A stretch of 64,000 bases of DNA, from contig CP012810.1 in assembly GCA_001936135.1 (NCBI GenBank), forward strand, positions 2,666,001 to 2,730,000, read 5' to 3'. Shown piece after piece: positions 9,059 through 21,960 of this stretch (position 1 is its first letter; every line of letters begins with the position of its first letter). Origin of the DNA: Saccharomycopsis fibuligera x Saccharomycopsis cf. fibuligera. Lineage: Eukaryota; Ascomycota; Saccharomycetes; Ascoideales; Saccharomycopsidaceae. The notes under the pieces were generated by a model. The model was not told the DNA's origin. It ran no database searches and worked only from the letters and a program-made list of their open reading frames with translations. The position numbers and the translations under genes are program-made.

Positions 9059-11077
9059 CTAATTTTCTTGTAAATTGTTTAGCCGTATGTACTCCTCGAC
9101 CCAAAGCTGCCGTTGATACTTGAACCACTCTGGAAGAACTTCTTCAGGCGGTAGCTTGATCTTGACATGATTTTTCACCCCGCCATATTTTTCCACCAGT
9201 AGTGGTTTGTAAAAAACATAATGGTATTCTTCGTCCAAACTCGATGATCCACCTCGCCCTTCGCGTGTTGGACTCTCCGTGGCATCAGCAGCAGCAGTAT
9301 CAATCGAATAGTCATTTTGATCATTCGTTACCGGCCTCAGAGTTTGTGTTTCACTCATTTCGTTCGGCGTAACAGGGAGACTCATATCATACTTATCACC
9401 AAAATCAATGGTGCTGTCAAGATTGTTATTCGTATCTTCAGTTGCTGTTTTGGCCTTCCTTTGGAGTTCTGAGTTAATATTGAGATGAGCTAACTCTGCA
9501 CTCAACAATGACTTGTGCTCTGGATTTTCCCCGACTTTCTGCTTTCCCGTGTTATTCGCATTTTTTACCAACTGTTTACTATCCTTATCGCCGTTACGGT
9601 TTTGACTTCCATCACTATTGGTATAACTGTCGTCTGGTCCGTCTTGCGAGGTAGTCTTCTTTTTCTTTCTCATTTCAATAAGCCTCAACAAGTTGTCGGG
9701 AATTTGGGGCGATGAAGATACATCATTTTCAGTCGTGTCGTTCATCGACTGCAACATACTCTTGTAGGAGTTGTCATATGAGTTCTCTTGGCTTCTTAAA
9801 CTTCGAAAGGAATCTACTATTGGTAGACCATAACTGTTTCCGCCACCACTATTATTATTATTACTAATATTATTATTATTGCTGTTAAATATATCTCTGG
9901 GGCTGCGATATGCTGATGGCGAGTTAGCTAAATAATCATAACTTTCGGCACTCCATATACTCGCCATACTGTTTTGCCGAACATCAACACCTCTAGTGCT
10001 ATTACTGCCCCAACTATTTTTCATGTGTCTGCTGGATTCGTCAATGTCAAGTCCATAGTTGGGCGTGCTGGGTATGCTGCTAAATTTCTCGCTTAGCTTA
10101 CTACTGTTTTTGAGATTTTCAGTTTCACTCACTATTTGGTTAACCTCTTCTTCCCTGGAGTTCAACTTCTTTATCTGGTCCGTAGTATTGCCAGTGGTGC
10201 CACCAACTTCATTGTCTAAGCTACTTTTATCATTTTTGAATGGTGTGAGCTCAATTTGTATAATGTCCAAGAAATTTTCCACCTGGTATGTCTTGTTTTT
10301 GTTAGCGTACATTCTATACTCATTGATAAGATTGGAGTAGTTCCATTTTTCAATTTTTCTCAATATTGAAACTATCACATCCATAGAATCCACAATCATG
10401 ATGTTGTAAGTGTTTTTATTCAAAAGAATTTCAAAAATCTTGGATAAGAGATTTCTTTTAATGACCATCCAATCGTCTTTTTTCGAATTCAATGATGTAT
10501 CATTGTAAATGTAAATAATACTCTTTTCAAACTTCTTCAATTCATTATCGGCAATCTCGTCACTAAAGTTACTTGTGTTTGTGCTAACTGGAACTAATAC
10601 ATTGTCACCAATCGGCTCCAGCTGTCTTTGTCCATCTACCCCAACAATATCAGTAGCGGTAGCGGTAGCACCAGCAGCACCACCAGTACCTATCTTGCTA
10701 TTGCCATTCGTCAGCTCAAGATTCGGCGGCTTCAAATGAGGCTGTTTAATCTTGAGCTTCCTATTGCTTATTTGGTATAGTTGAATACGACTTTTTTGTA
10801 GAAAAGTGTAAAATTGTTTCGGCGGTTGTTCCACATCTAAAAGAAGAATTGATTTCAAAGATAGCGTTTCAAGAAACGAAAAGTTTATTGGGTCCACGTA
10901 TGAGGCACGGTATACACCATCTTCCACAATGCCAAAATTTGTTGGAGGCACCAACATTGGCTGCATAGTTGTAATAATATCTAGATTTGGTGAGTTTGGT
11001 TTGGTTGAGATCTGAGGATTGAAATAGTTGTAATGTTGACGTGGTGATGAGTTTGTCTTTGACTGACATATTGCCAT
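9059..11077 (-). CDS. OCA4: Oca4-like inactive tyrosine-phosphatase-fold protein
   Basis: This belongs to the Siw14/Oca1 atypical dual-specificity phosphatase family. In S. cerevisiae Oca1, Oca2, Oca4, Oca6 and Siw14 work together on inositol pyrophosphate signalling and TOR/stress phenotypes. MLVPPTNFGIVEDGVYRAS at the domain start and SFLETL soon after are typical of Oca4, as is the C-terminal LPEWFKYQRQLW. Where active members carry HCxxGxxR, this protein reads MIVDSMDVIVSILRKIEKW, so it lacks the catalytic Cys, as S. cerevisiae Oca4 does. The first in-frame ATG is at 11077 (672 residues), but homology begins only at Met codons at 10966 or 10957. A Ser/Asn-rich insert of about 300 residues makes it nearly twice the S. 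cerevisiae length (362). Confidence 0.85.
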   Translation of the reverse strand: MAICQSKTNSSPRQHYNYFNPQISTKPNSPNLDIITTMQPMLVPPTNFGIVEDGVYRASYVDPINFSFLETLSLKSILLLDVEQPPKQFYTFLQKSRIQLYQISNRKLKIKQPHLKPPNLELTNGNSKIGTGGAAGATATATDIVGVDGQRQLEPIGDNVLVPVSTNTSNFSDEIADNELKKFEKSIIYIYNDTSLNSKKDDWMVIKRNLLSKIFEILLNKNTYNIMIVDSMDVIVSILRKIEKWNYSNLINEYRMYANKNKTYQVENFLDIIQIELTPFKNDKSSLDNEVGGTTGNTTDQIKKLNSREEEVNQIVSETENLKNSSKLSEKFSSIPSTPNYGLDIDESSRHMKNSWGSNSTRGVDVRQNSMASIWSAESYDYLANSPSAYRSPRDIFNSNNNNISNNNNSGGGNSYGLPIVDSFRSLRSQENSYDNSYKSMLQSMNDTTENDVSSSPQIPDNLLRLIEMRKKKKTTSQDGPDDSYTNSDGSQNRNGDKDSKQLVKNANNTGKQKVGENPEHKSLLSAELAHLNINSELQRKAKTATEDTNNNLDSTIDFGDKYDMSLPVTPNEMSETQTLRPVTNDQNDYSIDTAAADATESPTREGRGGSSSLDEEYHYVFYKPLLVEKYGGVKNHVKIKLPPEEVLPEWFKYQRQLWVEEYIRLNNLQEN

Positions 11078-12964
11078 TGCAAATATCAAGATGATGAAGA
11101 TTGGGTAGTGCGGTTAGCATTTACCCCGTTCTTCCAGCTATTGGCATCGACTTTTACCATCTTGGACTATGCCGGGATCATGTTCGAAGATGTTATACAG
11201 TAAAATAATAATAAAAGAAGTGCATAATAATAATGATAATAAACTTGTGTTATGCCTGACGGCTAAACAACTGAATTCACAATGTGAGCTGTGAAGAGAA
11301 GATATAAGAGTCTGAGACTACTCTATTTAAAGATGCGACTTTATATTGTGTGCCTAGGAACCTAATTCACTCTATCCACAATCGGGCTTTTTGGTATCTA
11401 GCTATCTATTTCAAATAGTTAATGATCATAGATCCGACTCTGTGAAATGTGTTTTTATGTGCTCAAAAAGTTAGAGGTTTACTTATTGAATCGTCTTTTT
11501 CTTTCTAGGTAATTGTCAGCTAATATTTGATCTAAAAAGAAAAAAAAAAACCATGACTTAATAAAAAGAAATCCATTGAGCTACTGTGCTTCTTTTTATA
11601 GTATACGGGAAGTCTCGATTCTGCTTGCCATTATATGACAATTTCCAAAGTAGTTGACAGGCTAACTCCTTTGTGTTTGTTTATTCACAATTGGTATTTT
11701 CGAGAACTTGGCTGGAAAATATCAAACTGGCTCCACAAACTAGCTCTAGTACCTAAGTTTGACGACTTTTTTCAAAAAATATCATTATTTATTAAATTGG
11801 TAGTCTATTGGAGGAAAATATTATTCACCAAAGCATTCATTATTTTATCTATTCTTGCAGTGGCAGGATAAACACTAGTGCCAAAGGCACTATTTGGGAG
11901 TAGTAGTCAAAGAATAATAGTCAAACTAGCTAAGTTTGTCCCAAAGACATTATCTGTATGTATTCATTTCGTGTCTAGAATGAGACTTTGAGAAAATTTG
12001 GAAAGTTTGCAAATCGTCTTCATTAGGCTAGTGCTTATACAGTGACTAAATCATAAAGGAAAAAACAAAATATAACCATTTTTTTTAACTAGATTAAAAA
12101 AAACACAAAGAATATTTCACAGGTTTGGTTTTTGGTTGGTTGCTAAGAGATCTCTCATGCCGCAAACAGGATCAACAATAAAGCTTAAATAATATCATGC
12201 TTCAATATTGCAACACAAAAATTTTGGAGGCTAATTTTGAACTTCTTTAAATTTGAAACTATCATCCTTGTTTCATTATTCTTTATTACTAGACGGTTTC
12301 TTAGGGCGCGCGTTCAAGTGGCTTAGTTCTCTCCAATGTCGTGCAAAATAATGCTCTTCTTGGATTACTTTTTCATAGCTTGACTAAAGTAGAAGAAAGA
12401 AATGAAAAACGCAGAAAGATTGGTCTAACATGCTTTAGACTAGTTTGGAGAAACATAATATAAAACATCAGCGGCTAAATCATTACATTAAAGACTACAA
12501 GCAGGTCTAACTGTGTTTAAAGACATGAACATGAGATACTGAAAAACAACTTTGGCTTGTGTTCAAAAAACTTGTCTTTTGGAATGGATCCTGATGAAAA
12601 GATTGACTGCTTGTGCTCACTTTACAACTATTGTACGGTTGATTCATGTATATCTATTAAATATAATTTAAATAAGCTGATAATTAAGGAAAAAGAAAAA
12701 AAAAAAAAGAAAATAAGAGCAAATATAAGAACAAACAAAGAAAATGAAGATAATAGCTAACCTTTAAATAAGCCAAACAAAAATCAAGAAAACTTAAAAC
12801 ATGTTTTAATGGAAACGTGAGGAAATAGGGAGAAAAAAAAACCGATTAACAAAACCTTGTTTCGAACAGTAAAATAAAATCATTTATAAGTAATTAACAT
12901 AGTAAAATACAAGCTAATAAAAAAATTTTTTGTTTAAAGAAAATCTCCCTCAAAAACAAATGAT
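11078..12964. other. intergenic: OCA4 promoter and ERG11 3' flank
   Basis: About 1.9 kb, A/T-rich, with one candidate small frame (11635-11871, listed separately) and a small perfect hairpin just after it. An isolated GC patch at 12303-12315 (GGGCGCGCGTTC) is the only other composition break. No RNA gene could be recognised. The 3' end of ERG11 is flanked by A-rich sequence. Confidence 0.4.
11635..11871 (+). CDS. candidate small membrane protein, weak support
   Basis: A 78-codon frame with ATG start lies in a long intergenic stretch. Its sequence looks less random than other short frames nearby: it is rich in aromatic and hydrophobic residues spaced by Lys, and ends in a hydrophobic segment FTKAFIILSILAVAG that could span a membrane. 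A perfect 7-bp-stem hairpin (11876-11892) lies 4 bp after the stop. I recognise no family. It may be a chance frame; conservation in a related species would decide. Confidence 0.22.
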   Translation: MTISKVVDRLTPLCLFIHNWYFRELGWKISNWLHKLALVPKFDDFFQKISLFIKLVVYWRKILFTKAFIILSILAVAG

Positions 12965-15592
<2,628 letters not shown>

Positions 15593-16114
15593 TCACAAGG
15601 ACTTAATTTCTTTGACAATCTCATCATAACTTTCTTTGTACTCTTCTTTAGCTTCACTGTTCTTGCCCTTCTTACCACCACCTGGCACAATCATAACACA
15701 ACTGGTTGGTCTCTTGGTTGCACCTGCACTACCCAAATCTTCTTTAGATGGAATGAAAACAAATGGAACATTGGAATCTTCACACAACACTGGCAAATGA
15801 CTGATGACGTCGGCTGGCGAAATGTCACCGGCAATGATAACCAATCCTTTTTCACCTTTTCTCAAAGCTTTGACAACTTCCTTGACACCTCTCTTGACAT
15901 GCTTGGCCTTAGATGCTTTCTTGACGGTCTTGAGCGTCTTCTTGTTCAATTTCTTAGATGCTAATGGTTTGGCAAATGGCAAAACAGCTGGCAATCTTTT
16001 TTCGTAGTTGTCAATAGATTCGGTAGTAGTGGAAGTGGAACTTTCGTCCTTTGACTTCTTAACTAAAGACTTAGACTCCTTAGAACTCTTGCTTTTCTTA
16101 CTGCTGCTACCCAT
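15593..16114 (-). CDS. NHP2: H/ACA snoRNP protein Nhp2
   Basis: Nhp2 is one of the four core proteins of H/ACA small nucleolar RNPs, which guide pseudouridylation and pre-rRNA processing in the nucleolus. The 173-residue product starts at ATG 16114 (MGSSSKKSK); no earlier ATG is in frame. A Lys/Ser-rich N-terminal tail of about 55 residues precedes an L7Ae-type RNA-binding domain. That domain contains VKRGVKEVVKALRKGEKGLVI, AGDISPADVISHLPVLCED and VPFVFIPSKEDLG, typical of Nhp2 rather than Snu13 or L30. It is slightly longer than the S. cerevisiae protein (156). It is transcribed divergently from the gene at 16435. Confidence 0.96.
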   Translation of the reverse strand: MGSSSKKSKSSKESKSLVKKSKDESSTSTTTESIDNYEKRLPAVLPFAKPLASKKLNKKTLKTVKKASKAKHVKRGVKEVVKALRKGEKGLVIIAGDISPADVISHLPVLCEDSNVPFVFIPSKEDLGSAGATKRPTSCVMIVPGGGKKGKNSEAKEEYKESYDEIVKEIKSL

Positions 16115-16434
16115 TTTTGAATTATATGATAATGATGACTGTCTGGATATTATCAAGTATCTAGAGCAAATCTATGGGGAGAAGGGTGAAATATTTTTCT
16201 GCTTTTCCTCTTCTTGAGCAGTCTTAGGCAGTCTAAAAAAAAAAAAAAATTTTTTTTCTTTCTTTCTAAGGGCGCAGATGCCATTACCCTGACTCTGGGT
16301 GCTGAATCGCGGTAGCCCGCAACGCTGTTATACAAAACAAAGAGGTAAGCTCTGTTTATATAAGCGCTGGGCTAACATAAATAGTAACAACCTGTCAAAG
16401 TCTTATTTACTATCAGCATATAATATCTATAACA
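16115..16434. promoter_or_regulatory. divergent promoter NHP2 / orphan gene
   Basis: A 320-bp shared upstream region. It contains an A14T8 tract at 16235-16256 that includes the AAAAATTTT ribosome-biogenesis (RRPE) core. This fits NHP2, a nucleolar gene, although A/T tracts are common. TATATAAG at about 16357-16364 lies about 75 bp upstream of the plus-strand gene and could be its TATA box. Confidence 0.5.
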
Positions 16435-17625
16435 ATGCCACCGAAGAGAGGAAGGTCTAAGGATGTTACCAATAAAAAAGCACCAAAACAGGCGAAAGTG
16501 CAACCACAGCCACATGCTGCTGTTCTGACTTCTGCTGCTCCAGCTCCAGCGACTGTTCCCACATCAGACACATACATACCAGCAAGTAAGGTAAAACAGC
16601 TGAATGCCCAGATAGAGAAAGACACAGTAGATGCGATGTTTTCATTCAATAACAAAGACAAAGACCAAACGAGATATCGGATGCCTCATCAAGAAATGAC
16701 GATATTATTGGGAGATACGGAAGTGAAACTCCTCAAGTTGTTAATAAGTGAAAAGCACGACAACGAACCGTTGAAATTTGCTGAATATTTAAACCTCAAG
16801 AAGATAAGTTTTCCATCGCCGAAAACAGATAGCCAAAGTTTTTTGGGAACAGAAATTGGCTTGATTGGTTCCAGTCAAAAGATCGCTTTAGCCGCCGTGT
16901 TTATTGCTTACTATCTTTACAATAAATCAGCACAATTAATAGCTAATAGGGTAGGAACATACACGTCGAATTACACTATAGTGCTACTTTTGAACAAATT
17001 CGTTTACCAGAAACTTGAAAACCATTCTTACATGGGCCAGCCGATCATTAGAGTGCTAAAAGAAAAAGGCATAACTAATGTATCAGCTTCTAATGGAACG
17101 CTGTTTGAGTTTAGTAATTTGATATCGCTATCATTAACAGGAAACATTGAAAGCTTAATGAGGTGCGTATCAGTACTAACAGTTGAATACAATAAAGCCT
17201 TCAATGCAGTGGTGAAGCCCAAGAAGGGCACCACAAGAAAAGCATCTGCTAATGAAAATGGGGACATTTTCATACCTAAAGGCTCCTATTTGAATTATAA
17301 ATCCAACCCAGCACACCTGGAAGATCCAAGCAGCGCATTCTTAAATATTGCAGACCGTGCTGGATATGCGGAAAACAGCTATGAGATGAAACAACAAAGA
17401 AACATATTGCTAAGTACAGTGTTTGGGGATTCATTGATTAATAAACCTACTTTCCTTAGAATACCATTTTTGGGTATCTTTCAGGATCCTGATCTAATAT
17501 TGAAAAATTCTGATCCTATTGAAACACCAGAAGAAGAAATCAATTCAATGAATGCTAAAGTGATAGAGGAAAGTTCTAAAAAGTTAACCAGCTATAAGGA
17601 GCTGTTGCGAAAAGCTATCAACTAG
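16435..17625 (+). CDS. unrecognised 396-residue protein with basic N-terminus
   Basis: I do not recognise this protein. From ATG 16435 it opens with a short basic tail (MPPKRGRSK, more Lys to residue 21) and a Pro/Ala-rich linker to about residue 45. A folded, mostly helical-looking region runs to the end, with few Cys and no signal peptide. Residues 139-170 form an aliphatic stretch (LGTEIGLIGSS, IALAAVFIAYYLY), and a Lys-rich loop lies near 262-274. It carries none of the Asn/Gln runs that decorate its neighbours. A TATA-like box and a shared promoter with NHP2 suggest it is expressed. A nuclear or nucleic-acid-binding role or a domesticated capsid-like origin are possible guesses; neither is supported by a motif. 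Confidence 0.8.
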   Translation: MPPKRGRSKDVTNKKAPKQAKVQPQPHAAVLTSAAPAPATVPTSDTYIPASKVKQLNAQIEKDTVDAMFSFNNKDKDQTRYRMPHQEMTILLGDTEVKLLKLLISEKHDNEPLKFAEYLNLKKISFPSPKTDSQSFLGTEIGLIGSSQKIALAAVFIAYYLYNKSAQLIANRVGTYTSNYTIVLLLNKFVYQKLENHSYMGQPIIRVLKEKGITNVSASNGTLFEFSNLISLSLTGNIESLMRCVSVLTVEYNKAFNAVVKPKKGTTRKASANENGDIFIPKGSYLNYKSNPAHLEDPSSAFLNIADRAGYAENSYEMKQQRNILLSTVFGDSLINKPTFLRIPFLGIFQDPDLILKNSDPIETPEEEINSMNAKVIEESSKKLTSYKELLRKAIN

Positions 17626-18047
17626 TGAGTGATTGCTAAACGCTGTATCCTTAACTAGCAATATAATTTCAAGCTACTTTTGCATCAAATGTATATTATA
17701 TTCATGAAGTCTTTGCATGTATTTCTACTACTCTTGTAAAACTTTCTTCAGTCCATCTGTATCCATAGATCTTGACGCCAATACTGTTCGAGTTCTTTGG
17801 ATCCCAGTCGGCGCTCATTACATCACAACAGGACCTCCAAGTAGCTGTCATACTGTGTTTAGTAGATTAACGTAGTGACTAGTGTCGGATCGCCAAATCC
17901 TACAACGGGTAACGGCATTTTCGCGCAGGGCCGCGACTGCCAAAGGTTGAGCAGAAAATCCAAAACAGAAACCGCCACTCAAAGAGACGTAGGCGATGGC
18001 AATTGTGGCAACATATTGATAACATACTAGCAAAATCAACACAAAAA
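17626..18047. promoter_or_regulatory. PRE5 promoter region
   Basis: A 422-bp region between the orphan gene and PRE5. A Reb1-type site CGGGTAA lies at 17906-17912, about 136 bp upstream of the PRE5 ATG. TGTGGCAAC at 18004-18012 is two mismatches away from the proteasome PACE element GGTGGCAAA bound by Rpn4, but it is very near the ATG and may not be functional. Confidence 0.45.
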
Positions 18048-18907
18048 ATGGTATGTTTGGGGATTGTTAAATGTTGGATCTTGAAACCACTGCTTCAATG
18101 TACATCTTGACTAACAATTGACTCTAGTTCAGAAATAACTACGATAGTGATGCGGTGACTTTTTCACCAACGGGTCGTTTGTTCCAGGTAGAATATGCCT
18201 TAGAGGCAATCAAGCAAGGAAGTGCGGCAGTTGGCATAGCTTCTAAAACTCATGCTGTCTTGGTGGCATTGAAAAGAAATGCAGAAGATTTGGGTTCATA
18301 CCATAAGAAAGTTATAAAGATAGATGATCATTTAGCCATTGTCTTGGCCGGTTTGGCTCCAGATGCTAGAGTTCTATCGAATTTTTTGAGAACTAAGGCA
18401 ATGGCCTCTAGGATGATTTTTAACAGACCAATTTCCATACAAAAGGCAGCCAATTTATTGGCTGATAAAGCACAACAAAACACACAAAGTTATGGCTCCA
18501 GACCGTATGGCGTTGGGTTGCTACTTATTGGTTATGATGCTAATGGCGCCCATTTGTTTGAGTTCCAGCCTTCAGGAAATGTGTTGAAGTATCATGCGAA
18601 TGCCATTGGCGCTAGATCACAAGGTGCAAGAACGTATTTGGAAAGAAACATATATAGCTTTGACAATAAGAATGCTGAACAATTGATCGATGCTGGAGTG
18701 GAAGCATTGAGACAAACTTTGAAAGATAGCGAGTTAAGCACCAGCAACACCACTATTGCAATTGTTGGTGAAGACGGTTTGAAGATCTACGAGGATGAAG
18801 AGGTTGAACAGTTTTTGCAATCAAAGAACGAGGAGGAGGAGGATAATAATGATGCTGAAGATGGTGATGAAAGAATGGAAGAAGACACAACTACAAACGA
18901 GCAATAA
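18048..18907 (+). CDS. PRE5: 20S proteasome subunit alpha6 (two exons)
   Basis: Pre5 is the alpha-6 subunit of the 20S proteasome outer ring. The gene is split directly after its start codon: ATG at 18048-18050, intron 18051-18127, exon 2 18128-18907, total 260 residues. The spliced N-terminus reads MFRNNYDSDAVTFSPTGRLF, matching the S. cerevisiae Pre5 start MFRNNYD almost exactly. The proteasome alpha signature VTFSPTGRLFQVEYALEAI follows at residues 11-30. The core shows GLAPDARVL and NTQSYGSRPYGVGLLLIGYD, and a Glu/Asp-rich tail follows residue 235. Without the intron the frame would lack an ATG before the signature. Confidence 0.97.
18051..18127 (+). other. spliceosomal intron in PRE5
   Basis: 77 nt, donor GTATGT immediately after the ATG, branch point GACTAAC at 18109-18115 and acceptor CTAG. 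Removal joins ATG to TTC AGA AAT and restores the conserved Pre5 N-terminus. Confidence 0.95.
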
Positions 18908-19554
18908 TTTGGAAGTGTTTATGGTGATGGCTTACACAAAGTTTAACCCACAATAATATATGGTTTTTTTTTATATTGAGCGAAGATTATTTAGCTGATG
19001 TTGTATCATCGTAAGTTGACACCGCTGTCACAATAGGAACCATATCTTTATAATACTATAATCTCTTTCTGACTTGTAGCTCAGCGCTTATACTCTGTAG
19101 CGGGAGTCCACAGTGGCACTACAGGCCGGGCAACACCCGGAGCGCCCACCGTTAAAGAACAGCGCGAGCATGGCGATAAAAGACAAGTGTAGGTGGCTCT
19201 CACTAAAGCACTAGCTCGAGGTGGTAGCCGAGACAGCTTAGTAAACACATAACCACGCTCGCGCCCCACTTTCACCATCATCCAACCTCAATAGAGATTC
19301 ACAAACACACATCGCAGCATTGGCTTATTGTTTGAGATAAAGTTCATGGAACTGTTCTGTTACTTTTGGCTTCTATAGGCGCTCTTTCAGTCCGACACAT
19401 ACTTATCATCCATTGCTTTTTGCGGCTCGCAACGGCCTGCGATAACTAACAGATCACTCTCACTTTTTTTATTTTCCAAGTGCTGTTCTAAGTTACACAA
19501 CTTCGTGAAATTTCATTCTATAAAAAGAAAAAAGATAGTAGATAAAGGCCCGTC
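18908..19554. other. KEX2 promoter region with GC-rich patch
   Basis: About 650 bp between PRE5 and KEX2 on the same strand. A GC-richer block (about 19080-19275) interrupts A/T-rich DNA and includes a CCGGGCAACACCCGG hairpin at 19127-19141. I see no tRNA or other RNA signature in it. The KEX2 promoter should lie in the right half. Confidence 0.4.
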
Positions 19555-21960
19555 ATGTACATAAGATCCTTGCTTAGCTATTTATTGCTCTTTTGGTTGG
19601 TGGACCATATAGGGTGTACTGAACTTCAGCATGCTAATCAAATTCCTCACAGAGACTATGCTCTGAAAGACTACTTCACAGTTGAGTTGCTGAAAAAACA
19701 AGACTTGGAAGAATTCAAATCAAATTTCCCAAATTTCCATTTTGAACATGAATTCAGAGGTCTTGATAACCATTACGTGTTTTCTGTACCAAAAGAACAC
19801 AACAGCACGCCTGAAAATAAGATCTATGGAATCAATGATCAAGAGTATGAACATCATGACGCACAGCTTTTACGGAAAAGAGATGCCAGCATATTGCACA
19901 AAAGAATGGCTTCCGATGCTACTATTAGATCGTTGCATTTGCTAGAGCCAAGACAACTTGCCAAGAGAGCTCCAATACCTGAAGAAGCTTATGATTCTTC
20001 TTTGGAACCCGTGTTCGCTGCTAAGAAAAAATATAATATTAATGATCCAGAATTTTTAAAACAGTGGCACATTATAAATACAGTATCACCAGGTAATGAT
20101 GTCAACGTTACTGGCGTTTGGGATCTTGGAATTACTGGTAACAATATCACAGTGGCGATTATTGATGATGGTCTCGATTTCACTTCCAAGGATCTCAAAG
20201 ATGCTTTCAACAAGGAAGGCTCCTGGGATTACAACGCAAACAGAAACGAGCCTATGCCAACTCTAGATGATGATTATCACGGAACTAGATGTGCTGGGGA
20301 AATTGCTGCTAGAAAAAATGATTTTTGTGGTATTGGTGTCGCTACTGGATCCAAAGTGGCGGGATTGAGAATTTTGAGTGGTAAAATTACTGCTGAAGAT
20401 GAAGCCGCTGCTTTGATGTATCGATCTGATGTCAATGACATTTATTCGTGCTCATGGGGCCCACCAGATGATGGTAAGTCGATGCAAGCGCCTCCATTAT
20501 TAGTTAAAAAATCTATGGTTAAAGGTATCTTGGATGGTAGAAGCGGTAAAGGTTCATTGTATGTCTTTGCCAGTGGTAATGGTGGTTTCCATGGGGACAC
20601 CTGTAACTTTGATGGTTACACTAACAGCATCTATTCAATTACTGTTGGTGCGGTGGACTGGAAAGGAAATCATCCAGCATATGCCGAAGCATGTTCTGCT
20701 GTTTTAACTGTGACATATTCTTCTGGTTCTGGTGAACATATTCACACTACTGATATCAAAGAGCAGTGTAGTAATCATCACGGTGGTACATCTGCTGCTG
20801 CACCTTTAGCGGCGGGTATCTATGCGCTAGTTCTTGAAGCGAACAAAGACTTGACCTGGAGAGACGTTCAATACATTACAATCTTAAGTGGTGTGGAAAT
20901 CAATGAAAATGACGGTGACTGGCAAGATTCTGCCATGGGTAAAAAATACTCTCATAAGTACGGTTATGGTAAAATTGATGCTTACAAGATGGTTGAAATG
21001 GCCAAAAATTGGAAAAACGTGAAGCCACAAGCTTGGCATTACTCGGATCTTAGCCATCCAAACAAAGACATTGATGAAATTAACACCCCGGTTTTAGACA
21101 GCATCAAGATTGAAAAGAATAAGTTGAAACAATCCAATTTTGAAAAAGTTGAACATATCACTGTCACCGTTGATCTTGATGCCACCATTAGAGGTCAAGT
21201 CAGCATGAATTTGATATCGCCTACAGGAAGAAGATCCAGATTAGCAATGTCTAGACCATTGGATCAGGCCAACGAAGGGTTCAAAAATTGGACTTTTATG
21301 ACTGTGGCGCACTGGGCTGAAGATGGTGATGGTGAATACAAGATAGAAGTGATAAATCACGACAAAAATAATAAAGTGAGGTTCAACAGCTGGCAATTAA
21401 AACTTTTTGGTGTCAGTATCGATCCAAAGAAAGCCAAAAGGTTCCCATTACCAGGTGAAGAACCTAAAGATGATGACAAAGAAGCAGATAAAACTCCTGA
21501 AAAGCCGTCTACTACTGAAACCCCTGCCGCTACTGCCACTCCGGATAGTGATGCTGATAATCATGAAGATGAAGATGGGAAATTCAAACACAGAATCACG
21601 AAACATTATGGCGAATATTTCTTTTTATTGATTGTTATTGGCTTCTGCATTTGCTTGTTTTATCTTCGTGCTGTTAGCAAAAGAAGACCACACCGCAGAA
21701 GAGCCGAAGATTACGAATTTGACATTATAAATCCAGAATCCGACGACGAATCCAGATTAAGTTCAGCAAGCCCGCGTTTCGATTACGACTCTGATAACGA
21801 ATCCCTCAATATTGAATCCGGAAACAGACCAAATAGTCAAGACCATAACCGTGCTACGCATAATGTTGAAGATTTCGAAATTGATAGTGATGACGAAACC
21901 GAAGCGTTGCAGTCAGATACAAAGCACCAAAAGCTGCAGCAGCAGCTGCTGCACATTTAG
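19555..21960 (+). CDS. KEX2: kexin, Golgi subtilisin-like proprotein convertase
   Basis: Kex2 cleaves secreted precursors after Lys-Arg or Arg-Arg in the late Golgi. The 801-residue protein (S. cerevisiae 814) has a signal peptide (1-21) and a propeptide with several Lys-Arg sites; the likely autocleavage site is LAKR before APIPEE at about residue 139. The subtilase domain has catalytic Asp204 (IIDDGLD), His242 (YHGTRC), oxyanion Asn342 (ASGNGG) and Ser413 (GGTSAAAP). A P domain (about 495-620), a Ser/Thr/Pro/Glu-rich stalk, one membrane helix (about 690-710) and an acidic cytosolic tail follow. The tail contains several tyrosine motifs (for example DYEF) that could serve Golgi retention. 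All catalytic residues are present. Confidence 0.98.
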   Translation: MYIRSLLSYLLLFWLVDHIGCTELQHANQIPHRDYALKDYFTVELLKKQDLEEFKSNFPNFHFEHEFRGLDNHYVFSVPKEHNSTPENKIYGINDQEYEHHDAQLLRKRDASILHKRMASDATIRSLHLLEPRQLAKRAPIPEEAYDSSLEPVFAAKKKYNINDPEFLKQWHIINTVSPGNDVNVTGVWDLGITGNNITVAIIDDGLDFTSKDLKDAFNKEGSWDYNANRNEPMPTLDDDYHGTRCAGEIAARKNDFCGIGVATGSKVAGLRILSGKITAEDEAAALMYRSDVNDIYSCSWGPPDDGKSMQAPPLLVKKSMVKGILDGRSGKGSLYVFASGNGGFHGDTCNFDGYTNSIYSITVGAVDWKGNHPAYAEACSAVLTVTYSSGSGEHIHTTDIKEQCSNHHGGTSAAAPLAAGIYALVLEANKDLTWRDVQYITILSGVEINENDGDWQDSAMGKKYSHKYGYGKIDAYKMVEMAKNWKNVKPQAWHYSDLSHPNKDIDEINTPVLDSIKIEKNKLKQSNFEKVEHITVTVDLDATIRGQVSMNLISPTGRRSRLAMSRPLDQANEGFKNWTFMTVAHWAEDGDGEYKIEVINHDKNNKVRFNSWQLKLFGVSIDPKKAKRFPLPGEEPKDDDKEADKTPEKPSTTETPAATATPDSDADNHEDEDGKFKHRITKHYGEYFFLLIVIGFCICLFYLRAVSKRRPHRRRAEDYEFDIINPESDDESRLSSASPRFDYDSDNESLNIESGNRPNSQDHNRATHNVEDFEIDSDDETEALQSDTKHQKLQQQLLHI

